Shown here: one piece after another, positions 22,822-32,688 of the stretch
How the letters are laid out: each line of letters begins with the position of its first letter
Numbering within the stretch: the stretch's first letter is position 1
Source of the DNA: Amycolatopsis xylanica
Lineage (GTDB): Bacteria > Actinomycetota > Actinomycetes > Mycobacteriales > Pseudonocardiaceae
Reading direction: 5' to 3'
Assembly: GCF_900107045.1 (NCBI RefSeq)
Contig: NZ_FNON01000006.1
Location: 310,001 to 374,000 of the forward strand
Length of the DNA stretch: 64,000 nt
Position numbers and translations under genes: made by a program
Notes under the pieces: generated by a model
Seen by the model: the letters and a program-made list of their open reading frames with translations, nothing else
Database searches by the model: none
Told to the model about the DNA's origin: nothing

Positions 22822-23859
22822 CTATTCGGTCCAGCGGGCGGCCTTGCCGCCCGAGCTGCCCACGATCAGGCCGTTCGAGCTGATCGCGGTCGCGAACGAG
22901 ATCGTGCCAGGGCCCGCGTCGTCCAGGGTGCCGAGATCCGTCACGCTGGTCGGCGTCGTCCACCGTGCCGGGTTGGAGCGGTGCTGCTCGTTTTCCGAGG
23001 CGCCGACGATGACACCGGCGTCGTTGATCGCCCGTGCATCGCTGTTGTACCGGAAGCTGTTCGGCAGCCTGCCGAGTTCGGTGACGGTGCCGTCGGTGTT
23101 CCACCGGATGGCGAAGACGCCAAAATCGTGGTCGAGGGAAGCCTGCAGGGTGCCGACGATCGTGTTGTCGTTGTTGATGCCGTTGGCCACCGAGTAGTAG
23201 CCGTTACGCACGTTGGGCAGCGCGACGACCTTGCCGTCCGGGTCCCAGCGGAGTGCCTGGGTGCGGCCTTCGGCGTCGTCGCCGGAGCCCGCGACCGTGC
23301 CGTCGGAGGAGATCCCGGTCGCGATGCTGGTGTGGCCGCCTGGCAGGGTGCCGAGGTCGGTCACCTCGCCCTCGGCGGTCCAGCGCACCGCGTGGCCGCC
23401 GTAGACGTAGTCGTACGTGGCGCACCAGCCTGCCATTTCGCCGCGCTCGCTGATCGCCTTGGCTTCGCAGAAGTCGAAGCCGGGCAGTGAAGCGAGTTCG
23501 GTGATCTCGCCTTCCGGCGTCCACAGGATCGCGCGCCGGTGGTCCGCGTTCGACGAGGAGCCGACGATCGCGCCGACGGCGTTGATGCCGTACGCGCGGC
23601 TGCCGGTGTCACCCTCGAGGGTGCCGAGGTCGTTGACCGAGCCGTCCGGGTCCCAGCGGACCGCGTGCGAGGTGTCGTCGACGTTCGACCAGCCGACGGC
23701 CACTCCGTCGTCGTTGACGCCCCAGGCGCCCGCGCCGGAAGCACCGTCGAGCGCGGGCAGTTCTTCGATGGACGGGTCGGCGAAAGCCGCCATCGGGGTG
23801 AGGGTTCCGAGCACGAGCGCGGACCCGACGACAAAAGACAGTCTTCGCAGGTTAAACAT
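22822..23859 (-). CDS. Secreted HAF-repeat protein
   Basis: A 345-residue exported protein. The signal peptide (MFNLRRLSFVVGSALVLGTLTPMAAFA) ends near residue 27. The rest is about seven repeats of roughly 45 residues with the pattern GVNDDG-VAVGWS-HAVRW-G-V-DLGTL, the extracellular HAF-repeat family, which may form a beta-propeller. The function is unknown. No anchor is visible. It diverges from the SOS mutagenesis operon across a 260-bp region. Confidence 0.92.
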   Translation of the reverse strand: MFNLRRLSFVVGSALVLGTLTPMAAFADPSIEELPALDGASGAGAWGVNDDGVAVGWSNVDDTSHAVRWDPDGSVNDLGTLEGDTGSRAYGINAVGAIVGSSSNADHRRAILWTPEGEITELASLPGFDFCEAKAISERGEMAGWCATYDYVYGGHAVRWTAEGEVTDLGTLPGGHTSIATGISSDGTVAGSGDDAEGRTQALRWDPDGKVVALPNVRNGYYSVANGINNDNTIVGTLQASLDHDFGVFAIRWNTDGTVTELGRLPNSFRYNSDARAINDAGVIVGASENEQHRSNPARWTTPTSVTDLGTLDDAGPGTISFATAISSNGLIVGSSGGKAARWTE

Positions 23860-23964
23860 GGTTTTTCCTTAAATCCCCAGCCGCGGCCGACACCGCGATT
23901 CGGCGCGAGCATAACAACCTTGATCACGGCTCGCGCCGGACTTTCGTCGCAGGTCACAGTCGGC

Positions 23965-24017
23965 TTGACAGCACTCGGCCGCATCGTGTGTACTGGATTT
24001 GTCGAACAAGTGTTCGA
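23965..24017 (+). promoter_or_regulatory. SOS promoter of the imuA'-imuB-dnaE2 operon
   Basis: A -35 TTGACA (23965-23970), 18-bp spacer and -10 TGTACT (23989-23994) are followed by a perfect LexA box TCGAAC-AAGT-GTTCGA (24002-24017) at the expected transcription start. This is the DNA-damage control known for dnaE2 cassettes in actinobacteria. Confidence 0.92.
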
Positions 24018-24120
24018 GGTGCGATTCGCCGCCTTCCCCGCGGTGACCGTAGCGCCGACGGAGCACGCCTTTTCGCGGGGGCGTGCGCCGTGGCGCTGGT
24101 CCGAAGGGAGCGGGTGCGGG

Positions 24121-24810
24121 GTGTCGGCGGGAGTGGCGCGGCTGGCTTCGTTGCCAGGGGTGAGCACGGCCAGCGGAGTGGCGTCCGCTGCCGAGCACGC
24201 GCGATCGACGGGCGGGGTTCTCAGGGTGCATCCCGCCTTCGCCGATCTGCTGCCGTCGGCGGGACTGAGGCGCGGGAGCACCGTCGCGGTGCTGGGCTCG
24301 GTCTCCCTGCTGCTCGCGTTGCTGGCGGAGGCCACGGCGGCCGGGTCGTGGGCCGCGGTGGTGGGCGTGCCCACGCTCGGCCTGGCCGCCGCGGAAGAGC
24401 TCGGCGTCGAGGTGGGCAGGCTCGCTCTCATTCCCCGCCCCGGCGTCGAGTTCCCCGCGGTGACGGCCGCGCTGCTGGACGGGGTCGATCTGGTGGCGGT
24501 CGGGGCCGCCGGGGTGAACGCGCAGGTGGCCAGGCGGCTGTCCGCGCGGGCACGGCATCGGGACGCCGTGCTGCTCGCGCTGGGCCACTGGCCCGGCGCC
24601 GAGGTGGAGCTTCGCTGCGAACCGGGCCGCTGGTCCGGGCTCGAAGCGGGGTATGGGCACCTGCGTGCTCGTGGAGTCGTGGTCCACGCCCGGGGAAGGG
24701 GTGCGGCGGCACGGCCCATGAGCACGCGGGTGCTCTTGCCTGGTCCGGCGGGAAGCGTTGCCCAGCAAGAACACAACGTGCATGCGATCTTCTCCGCGGA
24801 GGTCGGGTGA
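24121..24810 (+). CDS. imuA': ImuA' mutasome accessory protein
   Basis: A 229-residue protein related to ImuA'/SulA-RecA-like accessory factors of damage-induced mutagenesis. The RecA-like core is degenerate: LRRGSTVAVLGSVSLLLALLAEATAAGSWAAVVGVPTLGLAAAEELGV has the layout of a nucleotide-binding region without an intact GKT. In mycobacteria ImuA' helps recruit DnaE2. GTG at 24121 is preceded by GAAGGGAG and the frame upstream is not conserved-looking. Its stop overlaps the imuB GTG. Confidence 0.85.
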   Translation: MSAGVARLASLPGVSTASGVASAAEHARSTGGVLRVHPAFADLLPSAGLRRGSTVAVLGSVSLLLALLAEATAAGSWAAVVGVPTLGLAAAEELGVEVGRLALIPRPGVEFPAVTAALLDGVDLVAVGAAGVNAQVARRLSARARHRDAVLLALGHWPGAEVELRCEPGRWSGLEAGYGHLRARGVVVHARGRGAAARPMSTRVLLPGPAGSVAQQEHNVHAIFSAEVG

Positions 24811-26366
24811 ACGGCAAGCGCATGCTGGTCCTCTGGTGCCCGGACTGGCCGGCGGTGGCGGCGGGCGCCGCCGAAGGACACTCACCTCATCTGCCCGCCG
24901 CGGTTTTTTGCGCCAATCGGGTGGTCGCGTGCACGGCGGTCGCCAGGTCGGCGGGTGTCCGCCGCGGCATGCGGCGGCGTGAGGCGCAGGCCAGGTGCCC
25001 GGAGCTGGGCGTGTTCGGCGAGGACGACGGGCGTGACGCGCGGCTGTTCGAGCCGGTCGCGGCCGCTGTCGAGGAGCTGGTCGTCGGCGTCGAGGTGGTG
25101 CGGCCCGGGCTGGTCGCGGTGCCGGTGGACGGCGCCGCCGGTTACTTCGGCGGCGAGTATCAGCTGGTCGAGAAGCTGGTCGATCACGTGTCCGGCGCGG
25201 CGGGGGTGGAATGCCAGGTCGGCGTCGCGGACGGGTTGTTCGCCGCGACGCTGGCGGCGCACCGGTCGGCGCTGGTCGAGCGGGGCGCGGCCGCGGCTTT
25301 CCTGGCCCCGCTGGGCATCCACGAGCTCGACCAGCCAGGCGCGGAGCGGGCCGAGCTCGTGGACCTGCTCAAACGGCTCGGCCTGCGCACGCTCGGCACG
25401 TTCGCCGCGCTGGCCGAGCGGGACGTGATCACCCGGTTCGGCAGCGCGGGCCTGCTCGCGTACCGGCTGGCGGCAGGCCGGTCGGATCGGCCGCCGTCGC
25501 GGCGCAAGCCACCGCCGGAATTGGCCGTCACCAAGACTTTCGAACCACCGCTCGACCGGGTGGACGCCGCCGCCTTCATCGCGAAGCCGCTCGGCGAACG
25601 GTTCCACGCCGGGTTGGCGAGCCGGGGACTGGCCTGCACGCGGATCGGCATCTACGCGCTCACCGAGCGCGGCGAGGAGTTCGGCCGGGTCTGGCGGTGC
25701 GCGGAACCCCTTACCCCGCAAGGAATCGCGGACCGGGTGCGCTGGCAGTTCGAGGGCTGGCTCAAGGCACGCGACCGCCCGACTTCCGGCGTGGTGCGGC
25801 TGCGGCTCGAACCGGAAGAGACCGTCGAAGGCCGCTCGCTGCAGCTCGGGCTGCTGGGCACCGAACACGCGCTCGCCGCCGACAAGGCGGCCAGGGCGTT
25901 GGTCCGGGTGCAGGGCCTGCTCGGCCCGGAGAGCGTCTTCACCGGGTTGCTCGACGGCGGCCGGGGGCCCGCCGAGCGGGTTCGCCTGGTGCCGTGGGGC
26001 GACCCGCGTGCCGAGACCGCGCCGGAGGGCACGACGTGGCCTGGCCGGTTGCCGTCGCCTTCGCCGTCGATCGTGCTCGACCGGCCGGTCCGGGCGAGTG
26101 TCGTCGACGCGGACGGCCGCGAGGTCGCCATCGGCGCCAGAAGACGGGTCACCGCGCCGCCGCGCCAGGTCAGCCTCGACGGCGGCGAACCGAAGCTGGT
26201 GCTCGACTGGGCCGGCCCGTGGCTGGTGGACGGCCAGTGGTGGGCGCGCGACGGCCGAGGCGTCGCCGCGCGCATCCAGGTGCTGCTGGAAGACGACACC
26301 GCGCTGCTGCTGGCGCGGATGGGCGGAGACCGTCCAGTGTGGACAATCGAAGGGATGTACGACTGA
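24807..26366 (+). CDS. imuB: ImuB, Y-family polymerase-like mutasome hub
   Basis: A 519-residue protein with the Y-family fold. The catalytic acidic residues are absent: the first motif reads LVLWCPDWPAVAA instead of xDxDxFFA, and the later SxDE motif reads PVDGAAGYFGGE. This agrees with ImuB acting as a non-catalytic hub that binds the beta clamp and DnaE2. A helix-hairpin-helix-like segment (LKRLGLRTLGTFAAL) is visible. The last 85 residues (from about VVDADGREV) resemble a DUF6504-like domain, often a separate small gene in related organisms. GTG overlaps the imuA' stop and the TGA overlaps the next ATG. Confidence 0.92.
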   Translation: MNGKRMLVLWCPDWPAVAAGAAEGHSPHLPAAVFCANRVVACTAVARSAGVRRGMRRREAQARCPELGVFGEDDGRDARLFEPVAAAVEELVVGVEVVRPGLVAVPVDGAAGYFGGEYQLVEKLVDHVSGAAGVECQVGVADGLFAATLAAHRSALVERGAAAAFLAPLGIHELDQPGAERAELVDLLKRLGLRTLGTFAALAERDVITRFGSAGLLAYRLAAGRSDRPPSRRKPPPELAVTKTFEPPLDRVDAAAFIAKPLGERFHAGLASRGLACTRIGIYALTERGEEFGRVWRCAEPLTPQGIADRVRWQFEGWLKARDRPTSGVVRLRLEPEETVEGRSLQLGLLGTEHALAADKAARALVRVQGLLGPESVFTGLLDGGRGPAERVRLVPWGDPRAETAPEGTTWPGRLPSPSPSIVLDRPVRASVVDADGREVAIGARRRVTAPPRQVSLDGGEPKLVLDWAGPWLVDGQWWARDGRGVAARIQVLLEDDTALLLARMGGDRPVWTIEGMYD

Positions 26367-26473
26367 TGGCCGAGGAAGAGGACTACAACCAGCAGCTGCT
26401 GGAGTGGCTCGACATCGATCTGGCGACGCTCATCCCGGCGCAGCGCGTGCCGCAGGAAAACCTACGAGGCTGA
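26366..26473 (+). CDS. 35-residue acidic microprotein between imuB and dnaE2
   Basis: A short ORF whose ATG overlaps the imuB stop (TGATG) and whose stop lies one base before the dnaE2 GTG. The product is acidic at the N-terminus (MAEEEDYNQQLLEWLDIDL) and ends in PAQRVPQENLRG. QQLLEWL could form an amphipathic helix and faintly resembles clamp-binding QLxLF-type peptides, which is speculative. It could be a real microprotein of the mutasome or simply a translational coupler that delivers ribosomes to dnaE2. Confidence 0.6.
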   Translation: MAEEEDYNQQLLEWLDIDLATLIPAQRVPQENLRG

Positions 26474-26474
26474 C

Positions 26475-29400
26475 GTGGGCTGGAACAACCCGCCGATGCG
26501 CTGGGCGGAGCTCAACCGGGCACTCACCGGCGACCCGCCCGGCGACGGCAACGACAGCCCGGCGTGGGGCCGCAAGCGCGAGGGCTACCTGCGCCCCGGC
26601 GAACTCGGCCTGCGTGGCGAAGACGACGCCGGCACCGGAAAGCGGGTGCCGTACGCCGAGTTGCACTGCCATTCCAACTTCAGCTTCCTCGACGGCGCGA
26701 GCCACCCCGAGGAGCTGGTCGAGGAGGCGGCGAGGCTCGGGCTCGACGCCATCGCGCTCACCGACCACGACGGCATGTACGGCGTGGTCCGCTTCGCCGA
26801 AGCGGCACGCGAACTCGGCGTGCGCACGGTGTACGGCACCGAGCTGAGTTTCGGGCTTTCCCAGCCGCAGAACGGGATCGCCGATCCCGAAGGCGAGCAT
26901 CTCCTGCTGCTCGCGCGCCAGACCGACGGCTACGCGAGCCTGTGCCGGGCGATCACCGCGGGCCAGTTGCGCGGGCACGACGTGGAGCTGCCCAAGGCCC
27001 AGCGCGCGGAGAAAGGCCGCCCGGTCTACCGGCTCGAAGAGGTCGCCGAGGAGGTGCGCGGCCAGTGCGCGGTGCTCACCGGCTGCCGCAAGGGCGCGGT
27101 GCGCAAGGCGTTGCTCACTCAGGGCGCGCACGCGGCGGCCATGCGCCTGCAGGAGCTGGTCGACCTGTTCGGCGCCGACAACGTGTACGTCGAACTCACC
27201 GACCACGGTCAGCCGCTCGACAGCACGCACAACGACATCCTGTACGAGATGGCCAGGGAGTTCCGCCTGCCGACGGTCGCCACCACCGCCGCCCACTACG
27301 CGCGGCCGGAGCGCGGCAGGCTCGCCGCGGCGATGGCCGCGATCAGGGCCAGGCGCAGCCTCGACGACATGGAAGGCTGGCTGCCCGCGTCCGGGATGGC
27401 CTTCCTGCGGTCCGGCGAAGAGATGGACGAGATCTTCCGGGACCGGTATCCCGGCTCCGTGCAGCGCGCGGCGTTGCTGGGCACCGAATGCGCCTTCGAT
27501 CTCAAGCTGGTGGCGCCGAAGCTGCCGCCGTTCGACGTGCCGGAGTGGCACAGCGAAGCGACGTTCCTGCGTGAGCTGACCTATATCGGCGCGCTGCGGA
27601 AGTTCGGTCCCCGCGCGGACCGGCCGGACGCTTACGAGCAGCTCGACCACGAACTGCGGATCATCGAAGACCTGGGTTTCCCCGGCTACTTCCTGATCGT
27701 GCACGACATCGTCGACTTCTGCCGCCGCAGCAACATCCTTTGCCAGGGAAGGGGATCCGCCGCAAACTCCGCGGTCTGTTACGCGCTGGGCATCACCAAC
27801 GTCGACGCGGTGAAGGAAGGCCTGCTGTTCGAGCGGTTCCTCGCGCCGGACCGGGACGGCTACCCGGACATCGACGTCGACATCGAGTCCGACCGCCGCG
27901 AGGAGGCCATCCAGTACGTCTTCGAGAAGCACGGCAGGCTCCGGACCGCGCAGGTGGCGAACGTGATCACGTACCGCTCGCGCTCCGCGGTCCGCGACGC
28001 GGCGCGCGCGTTCGGCTTCCCGACCGGGCAGCAGGACGCGTGGAGCAAGCAGATCGACCGCTGGGGTTCCTTGCGGGAGACCGAAAAGGACCACGATCAC
28101 GACATCCCGGACGAGGTGGTCGCGCTGGCGAACGCGCTCGAGGACTTCCCGCGTCACCTCGGCATCCACTCGGGTGGCATGGTCATCTGCGACCGGCCGG
28201 TCAGCGAGATCTGCCCGATCGAGTGGGCCAGGATGGAGAATCGCAGTGTCTTGCAATGGGAAAAGGACGACTGCGCGAACGTCGGGCTGGTGAAGTTCGA
28301 CCTGCTCGGCCTCGGCATGCTGTCCGCGCTGCACTACATGCTCGACCTCGTCGAGGAGCACAAGGGCGTGAAGGTCGACCTCGCCCAGCTCGACATCGGG
28401 GACGAAAAAGTCTACGACATGCTTTGTGAGGCCGACGCGATCGGCGTCTTCCAGGTGGAGAGCCGGGCTCAGCTGGCGACCCTGCCCCGGCTGAAACCCC
28501 GGTGTTTCTACGAACTCGCGGTCGAGGTCGCGCTGATCAGGCCCGGCCCGATCCAGGGCGGGTCCGTGCACCCGTACATCCGGCGCAAGACCGGGGCGGA
28601 GACCTGGACCTATGATCATCCGTTGCTGCGCAAGGCTTTGCACAAGACGTGCGGGGTGCCGCTGTTCCAGGAGCAGATGATGCAGATCGCGCTCGACGTC
28701 GCGAACTTCACCGCGGCCGAGGCCGATCAGCTCCGGCACGCGATGGGGTCCAAGCGGTCGGAGAAGCGGATGGAACGGCTGCGGAAAAGGTTCCTCGAGG
28801 GCGCCGTGAAGAACGGTGTCGAGCTGGAACTCGCGGAGAAGATCTTCTTGAAGCTCAAGGCTTTTTCGAACTTCGGCTTCCCGGAGAGTCACGCGCTGAG
28901 CTTCGCGCACCTCGTCTTTTCGAGCGCGTACTTCAAGCTGTATCACCCGGACGCGTTCTGCGCGGCGTTGCTGCGCGCTCAGCCGATGGGGTTCTACTCG
29001 CCGCAGTCGCTGGTCGCCGACGCGCGGCGGCATGGGGTGACCGTGCTCGGCCCCGATGTCAACGCCAGCCTCCCGCACGCCACCCTCGAAGGCGCCGGGA
29101 CCGTCCGATTAGGACTGGCCAGCATCCGGACGATCGGGCAGGCGCTGGCCGAGCGCATCTCCGAAGAACGGAAGCAGGGGCCGTATCAGGACATGACCGA
29201 CGTCGCCAGGCGTGTCCGGCTGACCACTCCGCAGGTGGAGGCCTTGGCGACAGCAGGCGCGTTCGGTTGCTTCCTCGAAGACCGGCGGCAAGCGCTCTGG
29301 GCGGCGGGTCCCGCCGCCGAAGAGCGCGCGGAAAAGCTGCCAGGAAGCCAAATCGAGGCTCCGTCACTGCCCGGAATGGACGGTCTCGACCTGGCTATCG

Positions 29401-29789
29401 CGGACGTCTGGGCGACCGGCGTGTCCCCGGACAGCTTTCCCACGCAGTTCATCCGCGAGCGGCTCGACGCGCTCGGCGTGGTGCCAGCGAGCAAGCTCAA
29501 GGACTGCGAGCACGGTCAGCGGGTGCTCGTCGGCGGCGCGGTGACGCATCGCCAGCGTCCGGCGACCGCGGGCGGTATCACCTTTCTCAACCTCGAAGAC
29601 GAGACGGGAATGATCAACGTGATCTGCACACTCGGCCTTTGGCGGCGCTATCACCGGATCGCCAGGAACAGCGGCGCGCTGCTCGTGCGCGGTGTGGTGG
29701 AAAAGAACGAAGGCGTGGTCAACATCCTGGCCGATCGGCTGCAGAATCTGCCCATGCGCATCCGGTCGAAGTCACGGGATTTTCGTTAG
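26475..29789 (+). CDS. dnaE2: Error-prone DNA polymerase DnaE2
   Basis: A 1104-residue C-family polymerase for damage-induced mutagenesis. An N-terminal extension (1-55) is followed by the PHP domain (YAELHCHSNFSFLDGASHPEEL), the palm with the catalytic aspartates in PDIDVDIES (Asp465, 467, 469), the GRGSAANSAVCYALGI and ESRAQLATLPRLKPRCFYELAVEVALIRPGP regions of DnaE2, a helix-hairpin-helix region and a C-terminal OB fold (GITFLNLEDETGMINVI). No beta-clamp-binding end is obvious, so clamp contact probably comes through ImuB. GTG at 26475 follows the microORF by one base. Expression is from the SOS promoter at 23965. Confidence 0.97.
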   Translation: MGWNNPPMRWAELNRALTGDPPGDGNDSPAWGRKREGYLRPGELGLRGEDDAGTGKRVPYAELHCHSNFSFLDGASHPEELVEEAARLGLDAIALTDHDGMYGVVRFAEAARELGVRTVYGTELSFGLSQPQNGIADPEGEHLLLLARQTDGYASLCRAITAGQLRGHDVELPKAQRAEKGRPVYRLEEVAEEVRGQCAVLTGCRKGAVRKALLTQGAHAAAMRLQELVDLFGADNVYVELTDHGQPLDSTHNDILYEMAREFRLPTVATTAAHYARPERGRLAAAMAAIRARRSLDDMEGWLPASGMAFLRSGEEMDEIFRDRYPGSVQRAALLGTECAFDLKLVAPKLPPFDVPEWHSEATFLRELTYIGALRKFGPRADRPDAYEQLDHELRIIEDLGFPGYFLIVHDIVDFCRRSNILCQGRGSAANSAVCYALGITNVDAVKEGLLFERFLAPDRDGYPDIDVDIESDRREEAIQYVFEKHGRLRTAQVANVITYRSRSAVRDAARAFGFPTGQQDAWSKQIDRWGSLRETEKDHDHDIPDEVVALANALEDFPRHLGIHSGGMVICDRPVSEICPIEWARMENRSVLQWEKDDCANVGLVKFDLLGLGMLSALHYMLDLVEEHKGVKVDLAQLDIGDEKVYDMLCEADAIGVFQVESRAQLATLPRLKPRCFYELAVEVALIRPGPIQGGSVHPYIRRKTGAETWTYDHPLLRKALHKTCGVPLFQEQMMQIALDVANFTAAEADQLRHAMGSKRSEKRMERLRKRFLEGAVKNGVELELAEKIFLKLKAFSNFGFPESHALSFAHLVFSSAYFKLYHPDAFCAALLRAQPMGFYSPQSLVADARRHGVTVLGPDVNASLPHATLEGAGTVRLGLASIRTIGQALAERISEERKQGPYQDMTDVARRVRLTTPQVEALATAGAFGCFLEDRRQALWAAGPAAEERAEKLPGSQIEAPSLPGMDGLDLAIADVWATGVSPDSFPTQFIRERLDALGVVPASKLKDCEHGQRVLVGGAVTHRQRPATAGGITFLNLEDETGMINVICTLGLWRRYHRIARNSGALLVRGVVEKNEGVVNILADRLQNLPMRIRSKSRDFR

Positions 29790-29943
29790 CAACAGGTTGG
29801 CACAGTGTGAGAGAAAAGTGCTGACCTGACAGCAACGCGTGGAAGTCATACGTACGTCAATGGGGTACGGGCTAACCTGGAAAAGGTTCCGCTGCGGAAA
29901 TCAGACCGCGTACTTCAACCGAATTCCACGGGAGAACGAGTCC

Positions 29944-32688
29944 ATGTCGATCCACGAAGATCTGCTGCCGCGCGCCCTTTTTGCCTCGAACTCCGACCTG
30001 GGCAGTGTGGGTGACCTGCTGTTCCAGGCGGCCGAGCAGCATGAAGGCAAAGGCCTTCTTCATGCCACGACGGGCCAGTTTGTCCGTTATTCGGAATTGC
30101 GTGACGAAGCGCTTCGGATGCTGGGCGGGTTGCGTGAACTCGGTGTCGTTCCCGGGCAAGTGGTCGCGCTGCTGCCTGAGCGCGGTGAGGATTTCATCCC
30201 CGCATTGTGGGCGTGTTTCCTCGGTGGGTTCATTGCCTGCGCACCGGCGCCGATTACCGATTCGCTGAACGAACGGGTGGCGCGGCTCAACCAGCTCGAC
30301 GAACTGCTGGATCGGCCGTTCTTCGTGACCGATGATCTCGCGCTGACCACGCGCGCCGCGGAAAGCGGATTACTGGTCGCCGGAATCGAGCAGGCGCGGC
30401 TGCTGGGCGCCACCGTCGCGCCGCACGAGGTCCGGCCGTACCGGCCGTCGCCGTCGGAGGTGGCGCTGACCATGCTGACCTCCGGTTCGACCGGCGTGGC
30501 CAAGGCGGTCCAGCTGACGCACGCGAACCTGCTGGCCGCGCTGGCCGCGAAGATCGAAGCGCTGACGTTGACCGCCGGCGACGTCATGCTCAACTGGGTC
30601 TCGTTCGACCATGTCGCGGCCACCATCGAGACGCACCTGCTGCCGCTGGCGGCGGGCGCGGTCCAGGTGCACGTGCCGCCGTCGCACGTGCTGGCCGATC
30701 CGCTGGAGTTCCCCCGGCTGATCAGCGAACACCGGGTGACCATCACCTTCACTCCCAACTTCCTGCTCGGCCTGGTCAACGCCGAACTCGACCGGCTGAG
30801 CGAGCCGCTGGACGTGGACCTGTCCGCCGTCCGCCACGTCATCTCCGGCGGTGAGGCGAATCCGGTCAGCACCGGCGTCGGCTTCCTCGACCGTCTCGCG
30901 CCATACGGCCTGCACGGCAGGGCGCTGTGGCCAGCGTTCGGGATGACCGAGACCTGCGCCGGATCCATCTACAACAAGGAATTCCCCATCGCCGACGCCG
31001 GCGCGGAGTTCGCCGCCGTCGGGCGGCCGGTGCGTGGCCTGGACATCCGCATCGCCGACGACGGCGAAGTGCAGCTGCGCGGGCCGATGATCACGCCGGG
31101 CTATCGCGGCAACCCCGTGGCGAACGCGGCCGCCTTCACCGAGGACGGCTGGTTCCGCACCGGCGACCTCGGCAGCCTGCGTGACGGACGGCTGACGCTG
31201 GCAGGCCGCAACAAGGACTCCATCGTCGTCAACGGCGTCAACTACTTCAGCCACGACCTCGAAGCGGTGATCACCGCGATGCCGGGCGTCGAGCCGTCGT
31301 TCGTCGCGGCCTTCGCGATCCGGCCGCCCGGTAGTGACACCGAAGAGCTGGTCGTCGCCTTCACCGCCGCTCCGGAGGTCGCGGCCGACGAGGCCGCGTT
31401 GTACCGGGTCGTGACGGCGGTACGCGACCGCACCGCGCTGCACTGGGGTTTCCGCCCGGCGCTGGTGCTGCCGCTGCCGGCGGCGGAGTTTCCCAAGACC
31501 AGCCTCGGCAAGATCCAGCGCCCGCTCATGCGCCGTACCCTCGAATCCGGCGGTTACGCCGAGCACGAGTCCGCGGTGACCGACCTCGTGCGCCGGAAGC
31601 TGGGCGGCTACACCGCGCCGGAGGGGCCGACCGAGGAGCTCCTCGCCGAGCTTTACGGTCAGGTCTTCGGTCTCGACCCCGCCACGGTCAGCGCGACCGC
31701 GAGTTTCTTCGATCTCGGCGGCACTTCCGTCGACGTGCTGCGGCTGCGGCGGCTGGTCGAGCAGCGGCTGCCCGGCACCGAGGTGACCGTGCCGCAGCTG
31801 TTCGGCGCGCCGACCGTGCGCCTGCTGGCCACGCGTGTCGACGCGGCGGGCGACCTGCCCTACGACCCGATCGTCCCGCTGCAGACCAGTGGCTCGGGGA
31901 CGCCGTTGTTCTGCGTGCACCCGGCAGGCGCCGAAGTGCTCGTCTTCGTCGCGCTGGCCAAGCACTTCACCGGCGAGCGGCCGTTCTACGCCTTGCGGTT
32001 CCGCGGTTTCGGCGCGGACGAGGAGCCGTTCGGCAGCTGGGACGAGATGGTCGACTGCTACGTGGACGCGATCCGCCGCACCCAGCCGGAGGGGCCCTAC
32101 GCACTGACCGGCTATTCGCTCGGCGGCGCGATCGCCTTCGACGTGGCGAAGCGGCTGGAGGCGGCCGGAGAACGCGTCGACTTCTACTGCAGCATCGACC
32201 TCCCGCCGCACATCCCGGACATCGACGTCTTCGATTTCGCTTGCACGGCAACAAATCTCGCGCTCTTCGTCGGCCTGACGAACGTCGAGCAGCTGGAAAC
32301 GCTGCCGCCGGTGCTGCGGGGCATGTCCCAGGAAGATCAGCTGGCTCACCTGATCGGCCTCGCCAGCCCGGCCAGGCTCGCCGAACTCGATCTCGACCTG
32401 GCCCAGTTCAGCGAGTGGGTGCACATCGCCCACGCGCTGGTCACGGCCGCGAAGACCTACGAACCCACCGGCACGGTCGAGGAGGTCACCGTGCTGTACG
32501 CGTCGCCGTTGCGGTGGACCGAGGAGGACTGGACCGCGCGCATGCGGCGCTGGGATGAGCATTCGCGGACGCCGGTGCGTTATCACCCGGTGCCCGGCGA
32601 GCACCACACGCTGCTCGGCCCGGAGTTCGTAGCCGCGGTCCACGAGGTGCTCAGCGGCGAACTGAAGCGAGCACTCGGTGAGGACTGA
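29944..32688 (+). CDS. NRPS-like A-T-TE mono-module synthetase
   Basis: A 914-residue enzyme with three domains. The adenylation domain (about 1-520) has LTSGSTGVAKAVQLTH, NWVSFDHVAA, FGMTETCAGSIY, GDLGSLRDGRLTLAGRNKDS and KTSLGKIQR. The carrier domain (about 555-630) has Ser595 in DLGGTS for phosphopantetheine. The thioesterase (about 650-914) has Ser725 in GYSLGG and a late GEHH. There is no condensation or reductase domain. This layout is that of quinone/furanone synthetases (atromentin-, terrequinone-, ralfuranone-, polyporic-acid-type), which activate an arylpyruvate and dimerise it on the TE. The substrate is inferred only. ATG at 29944 follows GGGAGAACGAG; an upstream GTG at 29839 looks spurious. 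The next gene overlaps. Confidence 0.9.
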   Translation: MSIHEDLLPRALFASNSDLGSVGDLLFQAAEQHEGKGLLHATTGQFVRYSELRDEALRMLGGLRELGVVPGQVVALLPERGEDFIPALWACFLGGFIACAPAPITDSLNERVARLNQLDELLDRPFFVTDDLALTTRAAESGLLVAGIEQARLLGATVAPHEVRPYRPSPSEVALTMLTSGSTGVAKAVQLTHANLLAALAAKIEALTLTAGDVMLNWVSFDHVAATIETHLLPLAAGAVQVHVPPSHVLADPLEFPRLISEHRVTITFTPNFLLGLVNAELDRLSEPLDVDLSAVRHVISGGEANPVSTGVGFLDRLAPYGLHGRALWPAFGMTETCAGSIYNKEFPIADAGAEFAAVGRPVRGLDIRIADDGEVQLRGPMITPGYRGNPVANAAAFTEDGWFRTGDLGSLRDGRLTLAGRNKDSIVVNGVNYFSHDLEAVITAMPGVEPSFVAAFAIRPPGSDTEELVVAFTAAPEVAADEAALYRVVTAVRDRTALHWGFRPALVLPLPAAEFPKTSLGKIQRPLMRRTLESGGYAEHESAVTDLVRRKLGGYTAPEGPTEELLAELYGQVFGLDPATVSATASFFDLGGTSVDVLRLRRLVEQRLPGTEVTVPQLFGAPTVRLLATRVDAAGDLPYDPIVPLQTSGSGTPLFCVHPAGAEVLVFVALAKHFTGERPFYALRFRGFGADEEPFGSWDEMVDCYVDAIRRTQPEGPYALTGYSLGGAIAFDVAKRLEAAGERVDFYCSIDLPPHIPDIDVFDFACTATNLALFVGLTNVEQLETLPPVLRGMSQEDQLAHLIGLASPARLAELDLDLAQFSEWVHIAHALVTAAKTYEPTGTVEEVTVLYASPLRWTEEDWTARMRRWDEHSRTPVRYHPVPGEHHTLLGPEFVAAVHEVLSGELKRALGED

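Noticed and set aside
24121..24810. imuA' as recA or sulA
   Set aside because: Walker A is degenerate and the position before imuB and dnaE2 with an SOS box identifies the imuA' accessory gene.
26430..29078. Very long minus-strand frame opposite dnaE2
   Set aside because: Shadow of the conserved polymerase gene, with no start signals.
29839..29943. N-terminal extension of the A-T-TE protein from a GTG at 29839
   Set aside because: Lacks a ribosome site, has atypical composition, and the adenylation domain begins properly after ATG 29944.
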